A stretch of DNA of 37,034 nucleotides from Deltaproteobacteria bacterium (GTDB lineage Bacteria > SAR324 > NAC60-12), in the NCBI GenBank assembly GCA_002685535.1, contig NYXK01000071.1:234174-271207 (forward strand). Reading direction: 5' to 3'. Positions 1-11,960 of this stretch are shown piece after piece. The notes beneath the pieces were generated by a model. That model did not search any database, was not told the origin of the DNA, and saw only the letters and a list, made by a program, of their open reading frames with translations. The first letter of the stretch is position 1. Every line of letters begins with the position of its first letter. Both the position numbers and the translations under genes were made by a program.

Positions 1-990
1 GCTTACTTGCTATGAAGCTTTGGCTTGAGTTGTTCCCCGTCATTCGTTTCAAGCTCAACATTCTGCTTTTCCCTACAGATCTCATCTATAGCTTCTGCCT
101 CGATACGAGCTCTTCACCACCCGGGTCCAGGAGAATAGTCCATCTATTTCATCCAAGCCTCGCTCGACTGTCATCCGATGGCCGAAGATGCCCCATAACA
201 TTGCGTATGTGGCCGGCCGGGTGCGTGTTCGGCAAACCTCCCCCTCTCGAGTCATGTCGTCCCACGTCTGGACTCCAGTGTTTATCAGTACGCTGGTCCC
301 GACGGTACTTTGACTTTTCTCCAGACTCTCCAGTTGGTCAAAATCTGGTACCTGGCACCGTTGAGATGACGAACCCTTTACCAATCCCAGCCAAGTGAGG
401 GGCTTTCCCAACGGCGAGTGTCGGCAGTGAAGGGAGAACTTCGGGGATGCAAGTCGTATGCGTATTTAATGCATAACTAGACTAGGAGATGCTTGGCGGG
501 AGAATTGAGGCTTTTTGGTGGCAGTCGAAGCATTTTCCTGGCAAGCCACGCGGGAAGGCGGGGGGGAGCGAAAACTTTATCCTCAAGCGGGGTATTGGAG
601 GTCGGCCCTTTTGTCCTCACGTGCAACCCCACTTCCCAATCGTATGCATCCCCAGCTCCCCCATTCCCCACTTCCAGATCTGTGGCGTCGCCTGTCGCCC
701 CCGCATGTTGACAAGAGGTGGATCTTGACCGGGAAATCGTCGGCTGTTGATGCTAGATAATTTTGTTTCTTGATCGGCGGTCCGCTCCATGACGATGTGT
801 TCGTTGACTTCGGCAGAGATCTCGTGCTTTTGGGGCCAGCTAATGTCCGGCAAAGATGGGATACCAAGCATGTCCATCGTGTTGACGGACCGATTCAAGC
901 ATCAAGGGTTCAAGCCCAGAACGCCTCGTCCACTTTGCTCCTATTCAAGATGTCATTGATATTGCTTGCTAAAACTTGCGGGCGGAGGGG
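1..990. other. Upstream region of the GH3 gene, no gene recognised
   Basis: No reading frame here resembles a known family, and the open frames on both strands overlap each other without intron signals. It probably holds the promoter of the beta-glucosidase gene. Three matches to the fungal CreA/Cre1 carbon-repressor core (SYGGRG) are visible: GCGGGG at 558-563 and 587-592, and GCGGAG at 982-987. These fit glucose repression of a cellulolytic gene, but a 6-bp degenerate motif is weak evidence. Confidence 0.5.
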
Positions 991-998
991 ATATATAA
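991..998 (+). promoter_or_regulatory. TATA box of the beta-glucosidase gene
   Basis: ATATATAA lies 73 nt upstream of the GH3 start codon, a normal distance for a fungal TATA element with a short leader. A purine-rich GC stretch sits directly before it. Confidence 0.65.
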
Positions 999-1070
999 GG
1001 TGGACAGGATGCCGAGATTCTGGTTTTCGGTTCATCAGTCGCAAACTGAACATCAATCCGACCTTCCAAG

Positions 1071-3614
1071 ATGCTCTACTCCTTCTTGTCGGCAGCTGCT
1101 CTGCTCGCACCAGCTCTTGCTGTTGTGCAGCCACTGAACACTACCATTCTTGGTCAATATGGACACTCTCCAGCAGTTTACCCATCACGTATGTTCTCCG
1201 AAAGTCGCCTGACAAATCCAGCTAACAGTTCCAAGCAAATGCCACAGGCGCTGGTGGATGGGAAGAAGCTCTTGCGAAGGCGAAAGAGTTCACTGCTCAG
1301 TTGACTGCAGCCGAGAAAGCAGACATGGTCACGGGTAAACCAGGACCATGTGTTGGTAACATCGTCGCTATTCCTCGTCTTGGGTTTGGTGGTCTCTGTC
1401 TTCAAGATGGACCATTGGCTATTCGGACTGTGGACTATGCAAGTGTTTTCCCTGCTGGTGTTACTACCGCTGCTTCATTCGATCGCAAGTTGATGTACGA
1501 GCGTGGTGCTGCTATGGGTGCTGAGTTCAGAGGGAAGGGTGCCCAAGTTGCTCTTTCGTAAGCCAACCCACCTCACCATACAAAGATTATTCCTGACAAA
1601 TTCAAAGTCCTGTTGCAGGTCCTCTCGGTCGTTCTGCTTATGCTGGCCGAAACTGGGAAGGGTTCTCTCCAGACCCATACTTGACAGGTGTTGCTATGGA
1701 GGAGACCATCACTGGACTCCAAAGCAATGGACTTCAAGCGTGCGCTAAGCACTGGATCGGTAACGAGCAAGAGACACAGAGAAACCCAACTTACAAGAAC
1801 GGCTCTATCGTTCAGGAATCCATCTCTGCTAACATCGATGATCGAACTATGCACGAGCTGTACATGTGGCCATTCGCGAACGCAGTTCGTGCTGGCGTTG
1901 CAAGTGTCATGTGCAGTTATCAGAGACTGAATGGATCCTATGCTTGCGAGAACTCCAAGGCACTGAACGGTTACCTGAAGGAAGAACTTGGATTCCAAGG
2001 ATACGTCATGTCTGATTGGGGTGCGACCCACTCTGGTGTGCCATCCATTGAGGCTGGTCTGGACATGAACATGCCTGGTGGTCTTGGTCTTTACGGACTG
2101 ACGTTCGGCGAGGCATCTGACTTTGGCGGAAACGTCACCCTTGCTGTCAACAATGGCACACTGGATGCTTCCCGTGTTGATGATATGGTCATTCGTATCA
2201 TGACTCCATACTTCTTCCTTGGACAAGACAAGGACTACCCAACTGTCGATCCATCGTCTGCTGACCTCAACACTTTCTCTCCAAAGGATACTTGGTGTAA
2301 GTACTTTCCCTTGTTGCTTATTCCTCTGCGTCAAAAGTTCAATGCTGATGTTTTACAGTCCGTGAGTACGTCCTGAATGGCACCCGCAGCCGTGACGTTC
2401 GCGCCGATCATGGTGCCCTCATCCGCAAGCACGGAGCCGAATCCACCGTTCTCCTCAAGAACGTGAACAACGCCCTTCCTCTCAAGTCCCCCAAAATCAT
2501 CTCCGTCTTCGGCAACGACGCCAGCGAAGACACTCAAGGTTTCTACAACCAGGTTGATTTCGAGTACGGTACCCTTGTCGCAGGAGGTGGCTCCGGCACC
2601 GGTCGTCTCACCTACCTCATCACCCCCCTCGAAGCCATCAAGGCTCGCGCCTCCAAGGACGGCGCTCTGGTCCAACAATGGCTTAACAACACCCTCGTAG
2701 CCACCAGCGACATCTCCACCCTCGCCATCCCCGAAACCCCCTCCGTCTGCCTTGTCTTCCTCAAGACCTGGGCCGAAGAAGCCGCCGACCGCGTCTCCCT
2801 CGAGCTCGACTGGGACGGAAACGACGTCGTCGAATCCGTCGCCTCCTACTGCAACAACACCATCGTCGTCACCCACTCCTCGGGAATCAACGACCTGCCC
2901 TGGGCCGACCATGAGAACGTCACCGCCATCCTAGCCGCTCACTACCCTGGCCAGGAATCCGGAAACTCAATCGTCGACATCCTCTACGGCGACGTCAACC
3001 CCTCGGGTAAACTCCCCTACACCATCGCTCTCTCGAACGACGATTATAACGGCTTGCCTACCACGGCTGTCAACTCCACCGATCCAGATGCCTGGCAAGC
3101 GTGGTTTGAAGAGAAGCTCGAGATCGACTATAGGTTTTTCGACGCGCAGAATATGTCCGTGAGGTATGAATTCGGTTTCGGTCTCTCGTACTCTACATTC
3201 GAGCTCTCCGATCTCGCAATGTCATCTTGCGCTTCTGCGAATGTCTCAGCCACACCAGCACCACAATCCGCTACTACGCCCGGTGGAAATCCTGCGCTTT
3301 GGGAGAATCTGTATAATATTACTGTGACGCTGAAGAATACGGGTGATGTGGCTGGCGCGACGGTACCGCAACTATACCTCTCGTATCCAGATTCTGCGCC
3401 AGCTGGTACTCCACCGAAGCAGTTGAGGGGTTTTGAGAAGGTGATGCTGGAGAGTGGGGAGAGTGAGAGTGTGAGTTTTGAGCTGATGCGGAGGGATTTC
3501 AGTTATTGGGATGTGAGCAGTCAGGAGTGGGTTATTCCAGCTGGGGAGTTTGGAGTTAGTGTGGGGTTTAGTAGTAGGGATTTGAAGGTTGTGGGGAGTG
3601 TGAGTGTTGTTTGA
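1071..3614 (+). CDS. Secreted GH3 beta-glucosidase
   Basis: The product hydrolyses terminal non-reducing beta-D-glucosyl residues (cellobiose and related glucosides) outside the cell. Exons are 1071-1188, 1236-1557, 1608-2296 and 2359-3614, giving 794 aa. The three introns (47, 50 and 62 nt) have GT-AG borders, and every junction restores conserved GH3 sequence. A signal peptide (about residues 1-17, ending in ALA) is followed by the GH3 N-terminal barrel. The nucleophile is Asp283 in VMSDWGA. The C-terminal sandwich domain carries SGTGRLTYLITPLEA, and a fibronectin-III-like domain contains FGFGLSYSTF. The length is normal for fungal GH3 enzymes of the bglF/bglG kind. Base use is odd: the last exon changes from very C-rich to almost C-free, G/T-rich coding near 3120-3250. 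The family call is secure; the exact substrate is not known. Confidence 0.97.
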
Positions 3615-6454
3615 GGAGCTGGAGGAATGAAGTACATGATTGAATGGATACTCTATACAAATAATTATATAGCTGAATGAATAAATGGATAATGAACCTC
3701 ATCCGCTTTTGGAAATTCTGTCCCATATACAGGCCACCAAGAATCAAATCCTACCCCGATAGGCAAACCGAAACGTCTCAACCCTATGTCATTTGGCTCC
3801 GAAAGAAATGCCGATGTCCGCGGCAACTTCCACACACAACCTGATTCTCTTAGCTATTCTTCCATTGCGTTCACTGTTCGCACATACTGGTTGCTCGTCT
3901 CTTTCCTCAACGGGCTGCCAACGTCATATTTTCTCTCACTGTCACTTTCGACATCATCATCACTTCATTTCATAACCCTCATTCTCACAATGATTCATTT
4001 GCTACTGAATCCTTAGCTACTGGGGCAGAATATGTCTTCCTGAATTTTATCTAAAAGATACCCAAAGCACTTTCATGTTCCTGACTGTCATTCCCTGTAA
4101 GACATATGCAACAGGATGCAGATTACCCTTGAAAAGTTCAATCCTTCGGCACCAACGCTGCGGAGATGGGAATTGTGAAAGAAGGAATACCTCTTATATA
4201 TTCCTGTCGCAATACTCGATCCATGATCTCCAAAAGCAGATCCAAGCTGTTGGTCTTAAAACCCTCGTTCAGTCAGGTGAACTAACAGGGACTCACATCA
4301 TTCCTTCCTTGTGCAGATGGATGTGATTCAAGATGCCGCACCGTAGACACTCACTAATGCATGCCGTTCGGTCTATTATATAAACCTATAGAGCCGTCAA
4401 CTAGCTGCTTCTCTGGTAAACACGGTGTCCTTGGAAGGAAGACAGGACTTATTTCCGAGTATCTTTCGGCCGTATTAAGGGATGGGATAGTATGGTATGG
4501 TTGCCTAGGCAATATTGGTGATAGAATTTCAACCTGGCATGGAACATGTCCAGTTCACAAAGGACCACTGCTTGTTCGATATATGAGCTGCCACCCACCT
4601 TGAAATGAAGAGTTTTGTTGCCATCTCCTTGGCTGTTGTCATGCCTCCTAGCTGCGCCGAAAGCTTGCTACCACGGGTAAAGAGTCGGACCTTGTGCGAT
4701 GAACTATTTTCATATAAAGTTCGTTGAGGTAGGTTTTTCATCAGACCTTAGTTGACTCAAGGAAGCCTGAGGACAAGGTCGTATCCAGAGTCAACTTCTC
4801 CTGGAAGAAGCGAAGTGCGTTGTTTGTTCCATCTGCCGAGGTGTAGAAGTGGGGGACTTTACAGTCCCTCGAACCTTCCTCTGCTAATCCTGTGTAGTCC
4901 TTCCTGGAAACTTACTAGTTCGAGACGATATCTCTGTGATCGAGTAGCTAATCTGGCTAGGAGAAAGCGTGGGAGTGAAGGCAACGGGTGACATGTAACG
5001 GCCGAAGAGATGAGAGCTGGCGAGGGCTAAAGGAGAGGGATGTTGAGGGGCGAAAATTGCTAGAATTGGGAAGTATAAAGGCTCCTCGTACACCTAGGTC
5101 TCAGACTGCTAGAATACCCCAAGCGAATTGCGAACCTGGCTATGGAGGGCGGGTTGACGTTCCCAGCTGTGGAATGTGCACGGCTTGACTTACTGAATTG
5201 TACGTTCACCATGTCTCTGTAATATAATTCGGATCACATTGTAGTGGATTGTGTGAGATCCATAGGTAACAGTGACGAGGACTGTTGTGCTGCTGCTGAT
5301 CCTGAGTCTGCTGTCATTTCTTACGTTGCTGCCAACCTCATTCATCAGCCATCAGCACTCTGGGAGCATACAAATTGGAGCGATCTGACGCCTCATAGAA
5401 CCAAGCCGGCGCTTCAAAACTTGAGGTTTTAGTCCTGTTAAGTTTGTTCCACCACCCTATGTTGCCGAACATCTCGCTTACATTGCGTACCCAACGGTTG
5501 TCTTTGAGCACGCCTCTTGGTCGAGTATCGGTGCTCTGCTTTTGCGAGAACTTATCCTGCTCCTTTTATATCCTGCCATAATAGTCTACTCACAGGATTT
5601 CGAATGATTATGGTTCCAAGAGAATGAATAAAATCTAGGCTTGCTGACACTGATTATCGACCTTATGAGGAAAAAGTATATAGAGCTCGTTAGTCAAGTA
5701 TAGTTCTACATCAAATGAGAGGACAATCAGTGGATGGACTGTACATAGAAGCGATCGTTGGAACCAAGACACTCTGGGTCATGCTTTTCTGTATGGAGTC
5801 TTCTTCAGTAACTCTCCACCTCTACCCTAGGAAAGGCGGTAATGTTCAAGCGTAATTGCGGCTTCAGAATGAGGATACTTGTTGTTTATGAGGACATGCA
5901 CCGCTGTCTATAATTAAGTAGCTGCCAGAAATCCCTACTCAAGCATATCCTCTGAAAATCGACTGATTATTCCTGCGCACAGCTTGGACTTCAGGATCAA
6001 TTTACCTGCTTCCTCGGCAAAGGATTCCTTCAGGAGGTGTGTTTTTCAATGCCTGCCCCGCTTTGTGCAGCTGTCGAAGCCAGAAAGCACAACTTCCCCC
6101 TTCGCCTCTCTGGGTGCTGTAGAAATAGCGGGGCTGCAGTGTTTGGATAACGCCGTGACTTCATTGACTTGCCAGTTCTTTGAAGCATTCGAAATTCTCA
6201 TGCCAAATAACACTTAGCTACGATTTCCCCATATTTGGTAGTGAGCTGCAATCATGGGAGGAATTCACATAATGATCGGATCACGATAGTAACTTGATTT
6301 ACTCAACTTTTGACATTGAAAACTCGGAAAAAATATGCGTGTTTTCCAGTATCAGTCCGAAGAGTGGAAACATGCTTTGGCCAACATTCAAGAAAACAGC
6401 TAGAACACCCTAATCGATCATCTTTCCCATCCCCCCTAGCCAAACGAGACATGC
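3615..6454. other. Convergent intergenic region, no gene recognised
   Basis: This 2.8 kb stretch lies between the 3' ends of the GH3 gene (+) and the DUF3533 gene (-). Only short open frames without recognisable domains or splice-linked continuation were seen. No tRNA, terminal inverted repeat or transposase motif was found by eye. The gap is long for two 3' ends in such a genome and could hide a non-coding transcript or a decayed gene, but nothing specific supports either. Confidence 0.4.
3680..3685 (+). terminator. Candidate polyadenylation signal of the GH3 gene
   Basis: AATAAA occurs 65 nt after the stop codon in an AT-rich stretch, a typical position for a fungal 3' end signal. Fungal signals are degenerate, so this is only a candidate. 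Confidence 0.4.
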
Positions 6455-7837
6455 TTACACCGTCTTACCTTTACCCTCGATCTCAGTTCCCGACAGACTT
6501 TGCCTGTTGGAAACCGTCTGCCCCTCCTCCTGCCTCTCAACCTCCTCCTGCTCAACCGTTGCAGCTCTCCGCTTGACAACCTGCCTCCAAATATCCACAG
6601 CCAGCATAATCACCTCCCAAGCGAACAAAATCGTCAACGCCCTGCTCAACCTATTGTAACAACCCTTACTCCAAATCTGAATCATAACCGTCCACAGCTC
6701 ATGCGCCGGCAACGCATATCCAACCCTGTAAAACCCCGCACTAACATCAAACGGCATAACCGTACTCGTAATATTAACAATAATCCACGTAAACGTAAAG
6801 AACGGGACAAAACTAATCGGAATCGTCGCAATAACCGCATCCAACACCAAAAAGTTAACATGCATAACGAGACACAGAATCGCCCACGTCTGCACGAACT
6901 GTACGCCGTTCAGATCCCAGGTTTCTCGGAAAGCCCAGATGTAGGTGCAGGAGAGGAGAGCGCCGATGAATGCGTATAAGAGGGAGGCGAGGAGTCGGAA
7001 GACGATGAGAGTACGGATGGGGATTGTGGTGTAGAAATTGAAGGTGGTGGTAATGCCGTTGAAGGCGAGGATGAAGAAGAATTGCATGAGGGTGTACATG
7101 ACGATGGATGCTGTATTGAGGAGGAAACGCGCGCTTTGGGGGGTGGGTGAGAGATTGATTGAAGTTGCACTGAAGGGATTGAAGAGGACTTGCGCTGTGG
7201 AGGGGGAGGTGGTGTTGAGTGTTTGGAGGGCGGTGCTGCCGTTTGTGCGGAGGTATATGGCTTTGGCGGTTTCGCTGAGGATAAGGAGGTTGGAGTAGAC
7301 ATTGATGGCGGTGGTGGGATAGCGGATTTGGTTCCAGACGAAGGTGATGGCTTGTGTGGGATCAAAGGTGTCTGGACTTTGGCCGGCAAGTGCATTGCTC
7401 AGATTCGCTGTCGCTCCTTCGTTGATATATATTGCACCCCAGTAGTCCCCTCTGCAGACCGCAGACTCAACATTATTTCCTGTTATAAAATTTGCTGACG
7501 ATCTCTCGGATATTGTAGGAAAGTTATCGGCTTTCAGTATTGTCCCAGCGAGACGTACACTTTCACCGATGGCGCCTTGGTCGTAGTCGACCATAAGGAT
7601 GTGAAGATTGTGCATGCGATGATCAGATTTCCAGAGGGCGCCGTATAGGTAGCAGAGATTTGCGAGAAAGAGAATTTGAAGCATGACGAAGCTGCCTCCG
7701 ACGGCGAAGAAGTATGGCTTCCTGGCTGCAGCCAGAGATGGACTCATGAGGGGGATCCGCATGTTGGGCGCGTTTGCTGGGAGGATGTGCGTCGAAACTT
7801 CAACTGTGAAAACAAGTAGGAGAAGAGAATCGGACAA
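6455..7837 (-). CDS. DUF3533 / SNG1-family membrane protein
   Basis: A single-exon frame of 460 aa has the layout of the DUF3533 family, whose yeast member Sng1 is linked to nitrosoguanidine resistance. The fold resembles ABC-2-type permease membrane subunits. One transmembrane segment lies at about residues 42-66, just after an ARKPYFF motif. A long extracytoplasmic domain follows, with several N-glycosylation-type Asn sites, and then about five membrane spans from about residue 235. The end is a charged cytoplasmic tail rich in Glu and Arg. The first Met gives an extra hydrophobic N-terminus; Met26 or Met31 would give the usual family start, so the true start is uncertain. The biochemical activity of the family is poorly known and the name rests on overall architecture. 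The coding DNA shows a sharp base-composition switch near 6905. Confidence 0.85.
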   Translation of the reverse strand: MSDSLLLLVFTVEVSTHILPANAPNMRIPLMSPSLAAARKPYFFAVGGSFVMLQILFLANLCYLYGALWKSDHRMHNLHILMVDYDQGAIGESVRLAGTILKADNFPTISERSSANFITGNNVESAVCRGDYWGAIYINEGATANLSNALAGQSPDTFDPTQAITFVWNQIRYPTTAINVYSNLLILSETAKAIYLRTNGSTALQTLNTTSPSTAQVLFNPFSATSINLSPTPQSARFLLNTASIVMYTLMQFFFILAFNGITTTFNFYTTIPIRTLIVFRLLASLLYAFIGALLSCTYIWAFRETWDLNGVQFVQTWAILCLVMHVNFLVLDAVIATIPISFVPFFTFTWIIVNITSTVMPFDVSAGFYRVGYALPAHELWTVMIQIWSKGCYNRLSRALTILFAWEVIMLAVDIWRQVVKRRAATVEQEEVERQEEGQTVSNRQSLSGTEIEGKGKTV

Positions 7838-8698
7838 AAGTTCAACAGGCTGCGACTTGGTAGCAACGAAGAAGAAAAGAGGGTTGGATAAAAAGGCAGA
7901 TTAAATAACAGGAAGGAAATGTTGCCAAGAAGGCCCAAACCTACCGTCCCAGCAATTCCCATCCACCATCAGCATCCCTTCGAACGAAATCGAGAATTTT
8001 GTTAGAGGCTTCAGAATCAACGAAGGTGGGCATGCCTCGATATATCGTTACGAACGGCGAAACGGTACCGATCGGGCATAGCTGGCACATCATGCAACTA
8101 ACTTCTCGGTCCCGAAAAGCTGGGGATAGCATTTGTCCAAGGACCAATGGACGGCGCTCGCTTGTTGTTGGTGCAAGCAAAAGTCTCGAAATCCATACAG
8201 GGATTGCGAGATGGGATGAGGTTCCAACTACCTCCATTTTGAGAATTGCAAGATGCAGCTTCAGTTCTACGGTTCTGATCTAATCGAATCATTCTAGCGC
8301 ATTTGATCTGCTTTCGATTGGTATTGATGTTTTTTCCTGCTCTCGCCTTTGAAGTTAAGTTGTACTTTGGTTTTGGTACAAATACCCCGGTAGGTAGATC
8401 GTGGTGCTCGGAGGTATGGTTAATAGCGAAGACCGAGGTTTTGGCGTTGGCGCTTGAGTGCAGAAACACAAAAGGAATATGTCTGTCTTCATAACGAAGG
8501 ATGCAGAACTTCTGGACATTAGTTGCGTCAAGGAAAGACACATTATATTCTTTGTATACTTCGTCACTTCATGTGAAGCTTTGTTGAAATTCCTTGGCAG
8601 CTATGTACTTGACACAATATTGGTTCCTTGCGGTCACATCCGTGGAAATATATTATACATAGCCTGTTTAGACCCATGTACCTATATTTATGCTATTT
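7838..8698. other. Intergenic region upstream of the DUF3533 gene
   Basis: This 861-bp gap separates two minus-strand genes, so it holds the 3' flank of the peptidase gene and the promoter of the DUF3533 gene. Two overlapping minus-strand open frames (about 98 and 147 codons) show no recognisable domain and no convincing intron joining them. I do not call them genes. Confidence 0.4.
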
Positions 8699-11131
8699 TC
8701 AGATACCCATTAGGACTTTCTGCAGTATTGGGAAGATAGGCGAGCTAAAGACGGAAGTCAATACGCAATTCAGTATTGGAGGGAATTGAAGCTTACCCGA
8801 GTCCAGTAACAGGGTCCCAACCCTTAGCAGTAGGGAAGCCTGGGCCTCCACAACCGGGGTTGCTACCAGAAGTGATGTCGGTGAAAGCTTCGGGATGTTG
8901 ATACTATGGCATTGTTAGTCAAGTCTCGCTTGATAGGAGGCAACGCGAGCATACCAAAACAGGGTGAATAAACCCAACGGTACTCTTGCCCGCTGCAATT
9001 CTCTCCTCATTGACCAAATTTAGGACCGCACCCCAGACAGGCGCTGAGAGCGAAGTACCGCCGACCAACCACCACGACCCGTTATTGTACACGACTTGTC
9101 TGTCACCAACAGCGCCGACATCAGGATACGCACGTCCGCCATGATGATAAATCCCACCCATCACGCTGCTGAAATCACCATTCTCAACATAGTGATGATA
9201 TCCCGAGAAACCCAGGGAGTCCTCAACCTGGTCGAAATACGCATCAACAGCGTCGCGCTGATAGCTCGGGATTCCGAAAACGTTTGAGAAGCCGCCGCCA
9301 CTTGGGAATCTTGCGGTAGCTACCTCCTTGAGTTTCTGGCCAGCGACAGGGACGGTGGAGGGAGAGAATCGATCCCATTCTGTGCTGCCGACAGAAAGGA
9401 CGTATGGGCAAGAAGAGGCGTAGTCGGGGTCGAGAATCTTGCCGGATGCACCGTTGCAAGTTGCACCGCCAACTCCCGAGTCACCAGAGGACATGACGAT
9501 GGTTACGCCTTGGAGGGCGAGTTTCATCCATTCGTTACATTGGCGCTTGATGTAGTAGTCTGGCCAAGACGCTTCGCTTCCGCCGTAGGAGATGGAGATC
9601 ACGTTGGTCTTGGGAAATTAAACTTGTGATTTAATGGTGTGGGGAAGGTAAGAGCTTACCGGTTTGTACACACCACACTGAAGTTGGCCTTTGTAGCCAC
9701 CCGGGTTTGGGTCTGGATAGACTGGATCTAGACACTCCTTGGCTTTGCAGTTTCCGGTTTCACCAAAGGCACTGTAGGTACAGTAGCTGCCGTCGATGGC
9801 ATCGAGGAAGTCTGAAAAATTAGTCAAAATTTAAAATCGGGTATGTCGCTGTACTCACTGTTCCAGAATCCATTGTAACCTCCATTGTATTCATAGTACT
9901 CATCGTCTTCTTGGAAGAGGACGAGACCTTGGGGGTAAATGAGGGGTTGCGCCGCATCAAAATCTAGAGCTGCTTCAAGAGCATCTGTGGTGACGAAGAG
10001 TGGTGTATCTTCAGTCGCTCCGATGGCACCGTCAATCAGGCGCTCTTCTGGGTAAGTACCATTGGGAATGTGCCTAGACAATTTTCAGCGGGCTGAGTCA
10101 GTCTTGGTCAAATTTTGGACATACGGGTAAAGATGGCTGTAGTAAACATCAAGACCGGCTCTGCTATAGTGAACATCGAGACTCTCGTAAATGCCGAGCT
10201 TGTTTCCTGGTGCAGACTTGCTGGCTTCAGGGATGTCGTACTGGACTAGGAGATTTGTTAGCTAGGATCTCCTGACAGAAATTGTTTCAAACCCACCTCT
10301 TGTGCAATCAGCAGTGACATAGATGTCACAGTTTGTACCATTCGCCTGCGGGAAACCAGGAAGCTTTGTAATGAACGGCTGGGCGCCTCCAGCACTCAAT
10401 GTGCTGGAGAATCGCTTGTTCAGCTCATCACCAGAGCTGATCTTTGCATTTCTCTGGCGGAGTCTGGTTCCGGGTGTGATGTAATCAACATGCTCTTGAA
10501 TGTGAGTAGGAAGGTGATACTCCTCGGTTGACACATCGTGCACACCAGAAGAATGCTCCCAGAGGTAGAAGTCCGCGAACAGCAAATTGTCGGCTTCTTC
10601 GGCAGTTGCATCAAATTGAATCCACTTGTGATTGTCAGTGTCGTGGTCCAATGATGATCCAAAAGTACACAAATACCTGCTTGTTGACAGACGGTGCACA
10701 TCGGTCTGCACTGATGCCGGACGAAGCAAGCCAGTTCATTACAGCATCAGTAGATGACTGACGAGGGGCAAAGAATTCAATGACTTCCTCTGGAGTCATG
10801 TGGTCGCCATAGCTTGCAGATCCCGGGGTTGAGCTGCGTCGACAATTAACATCGGTCAACAGGTGAATTGATGTACTCACATCTCCATCAGCCTGTTGTG
10901 ACCAGCCTCAAGATTGTGCTGCTTCAAGCCGATTCTCATGGGAAACATCTGACTGCTTGGAACCTTCGACTTCTTCGTCCATTGTTGACCCCATTGAGGC
11001 AGATGGCGCTCATGCAGGCTGTGCGATGCAGGGATCTCTCGCTTTGTTCTGACGGAGTGGGAGATGGGACTTGCCAACGTCTCGAGGACGAGGCCACTAG
11101 CCAAAACAGCAACAAGCGAGCGCATCAACAT
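8699..11131 (-). CDS. Secreted sedolisin tripeptidyl-peptidase (peptidase S53)
   Basis: This acid serine-carboxyl peptidase should be secreted as a proenzyme and release tripeptides from protein N-termini. Nine exons (11131-10881, 10833-10677, 10624-10297, 10245-10125, 10073-9859, 9811-9660, 9608-8955, 8903-8797, 8744-8699) join in frame to 676 aa. All eight introns are 47-52 nt. A signal peptide (about residues 1-20) precedes the pro-kumamolisin activation domain. The catalytic set is visible: Glu319 and Asp323 in LEAALDFD, oxyanion Asp451 in SSGDSG and Ser594 in GGTSLSAP. A C-terminal calcium site shows Asp635-Ile636, Gly-rich residues and Asp656. The short last exon supplies the normal end GLGSPIF. 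It resembles fungal sed or aorsin-like enzymes; the exact subtype, and whether it is an endopeptidase or a tripeptidyl-peptidase, cannot be fixed by eye. Confidence 0.97.
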
Positions 11132-11960
11132 GGTTCCGAAGATGAGACGCGAGGATTTGGGAAAACAAGAGTTGAGGAAAGCTCGGCGGGGTCATTCATG
11201 AGCTTTATGTTTTCCATCCCATTTCTGATCACGTCTTCGAAATGGCAGATTGGGAGCGGCACGCTGCATGATGATTGAGCACACAGCATTTCGCGATCCG
11301 AAGTGGAAGGTTGTAATTGCCACCCCCTATCCACCTTCTCAAAAGCGTTGGTGCGGCGCACCTAGCGGCGGAAGTGCTGATCCTCGGCGGATGGATAAGC
11401 TTTGCTAAGCTTTCTCTGGAAGGTATTGGTGGAGAATAAGCTTCCTTGGAAATTGTGGAGCTTAGCATTGGTTGGATTAAATGCAATGCTTGTGCCTTGC
11501 AGAATGCACAGGGAAGGTATGTCGTGTTGAATGGGATCCGGTCGTGTCGTTGGATTGGTAGGACGAGATGCGGATGGAGATAACGGGCATCTCGGTAAGA
11601 GCCTGTCGAGTAAGCACCGCCTATACGGTACGTGAACTGGGATGGGAACTCGGCGGCCCATTGCGGGTTTTCTGGTGGACAAGAAGGTCTAATTCATGGG
11701 TAATTTTACCTCTTTTGATCGAATACGTGATTAGTGGTTTATGCTGCCACAATTCGGAAAACCTGGAAGTAACCATATGATCACGTGGTAATTCGGTTGA
11801 AGCTTGCTTGCTCAGATCGAAGTGCCTCAAATTGACGAGGAAACAAAGGGAAGGCATATCACGTCATGGATTATTTCAGTCTTTTGAGTGTACTCTTTGA
11901 GGTGCTGCAAGAAGACTGATTCCTGCCTCCTTGAAATTGACAATACCCTTACCCACCTCG
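11132..11960. other. Intergenic region with the sedolisin promoter
   Basis: This 829-bp gap separates two minus-strand genes. The segment just upstream of the sedolisin start reads, on the minus strand, as a pyrimidine-rich leader preceded by an ACATAAAG element about 80 nt before the start codon, which may serve as its TATA element. Open frames here are short and unconvincing. Confidence 0.4.

Noticed and set aside
895..920. GGTTCAAGCC-like box suggesting a tRNA T-arm
   Set aside because: No matching acceptor stem, anticodon arm or D-arm can be folded around it.
7941..8541. Two overlapping minus-strand frames before the DUF3533 gene
   Set aside because: No domain, no signal peptide and no intron that joins them; they lie in the expected promoter region.
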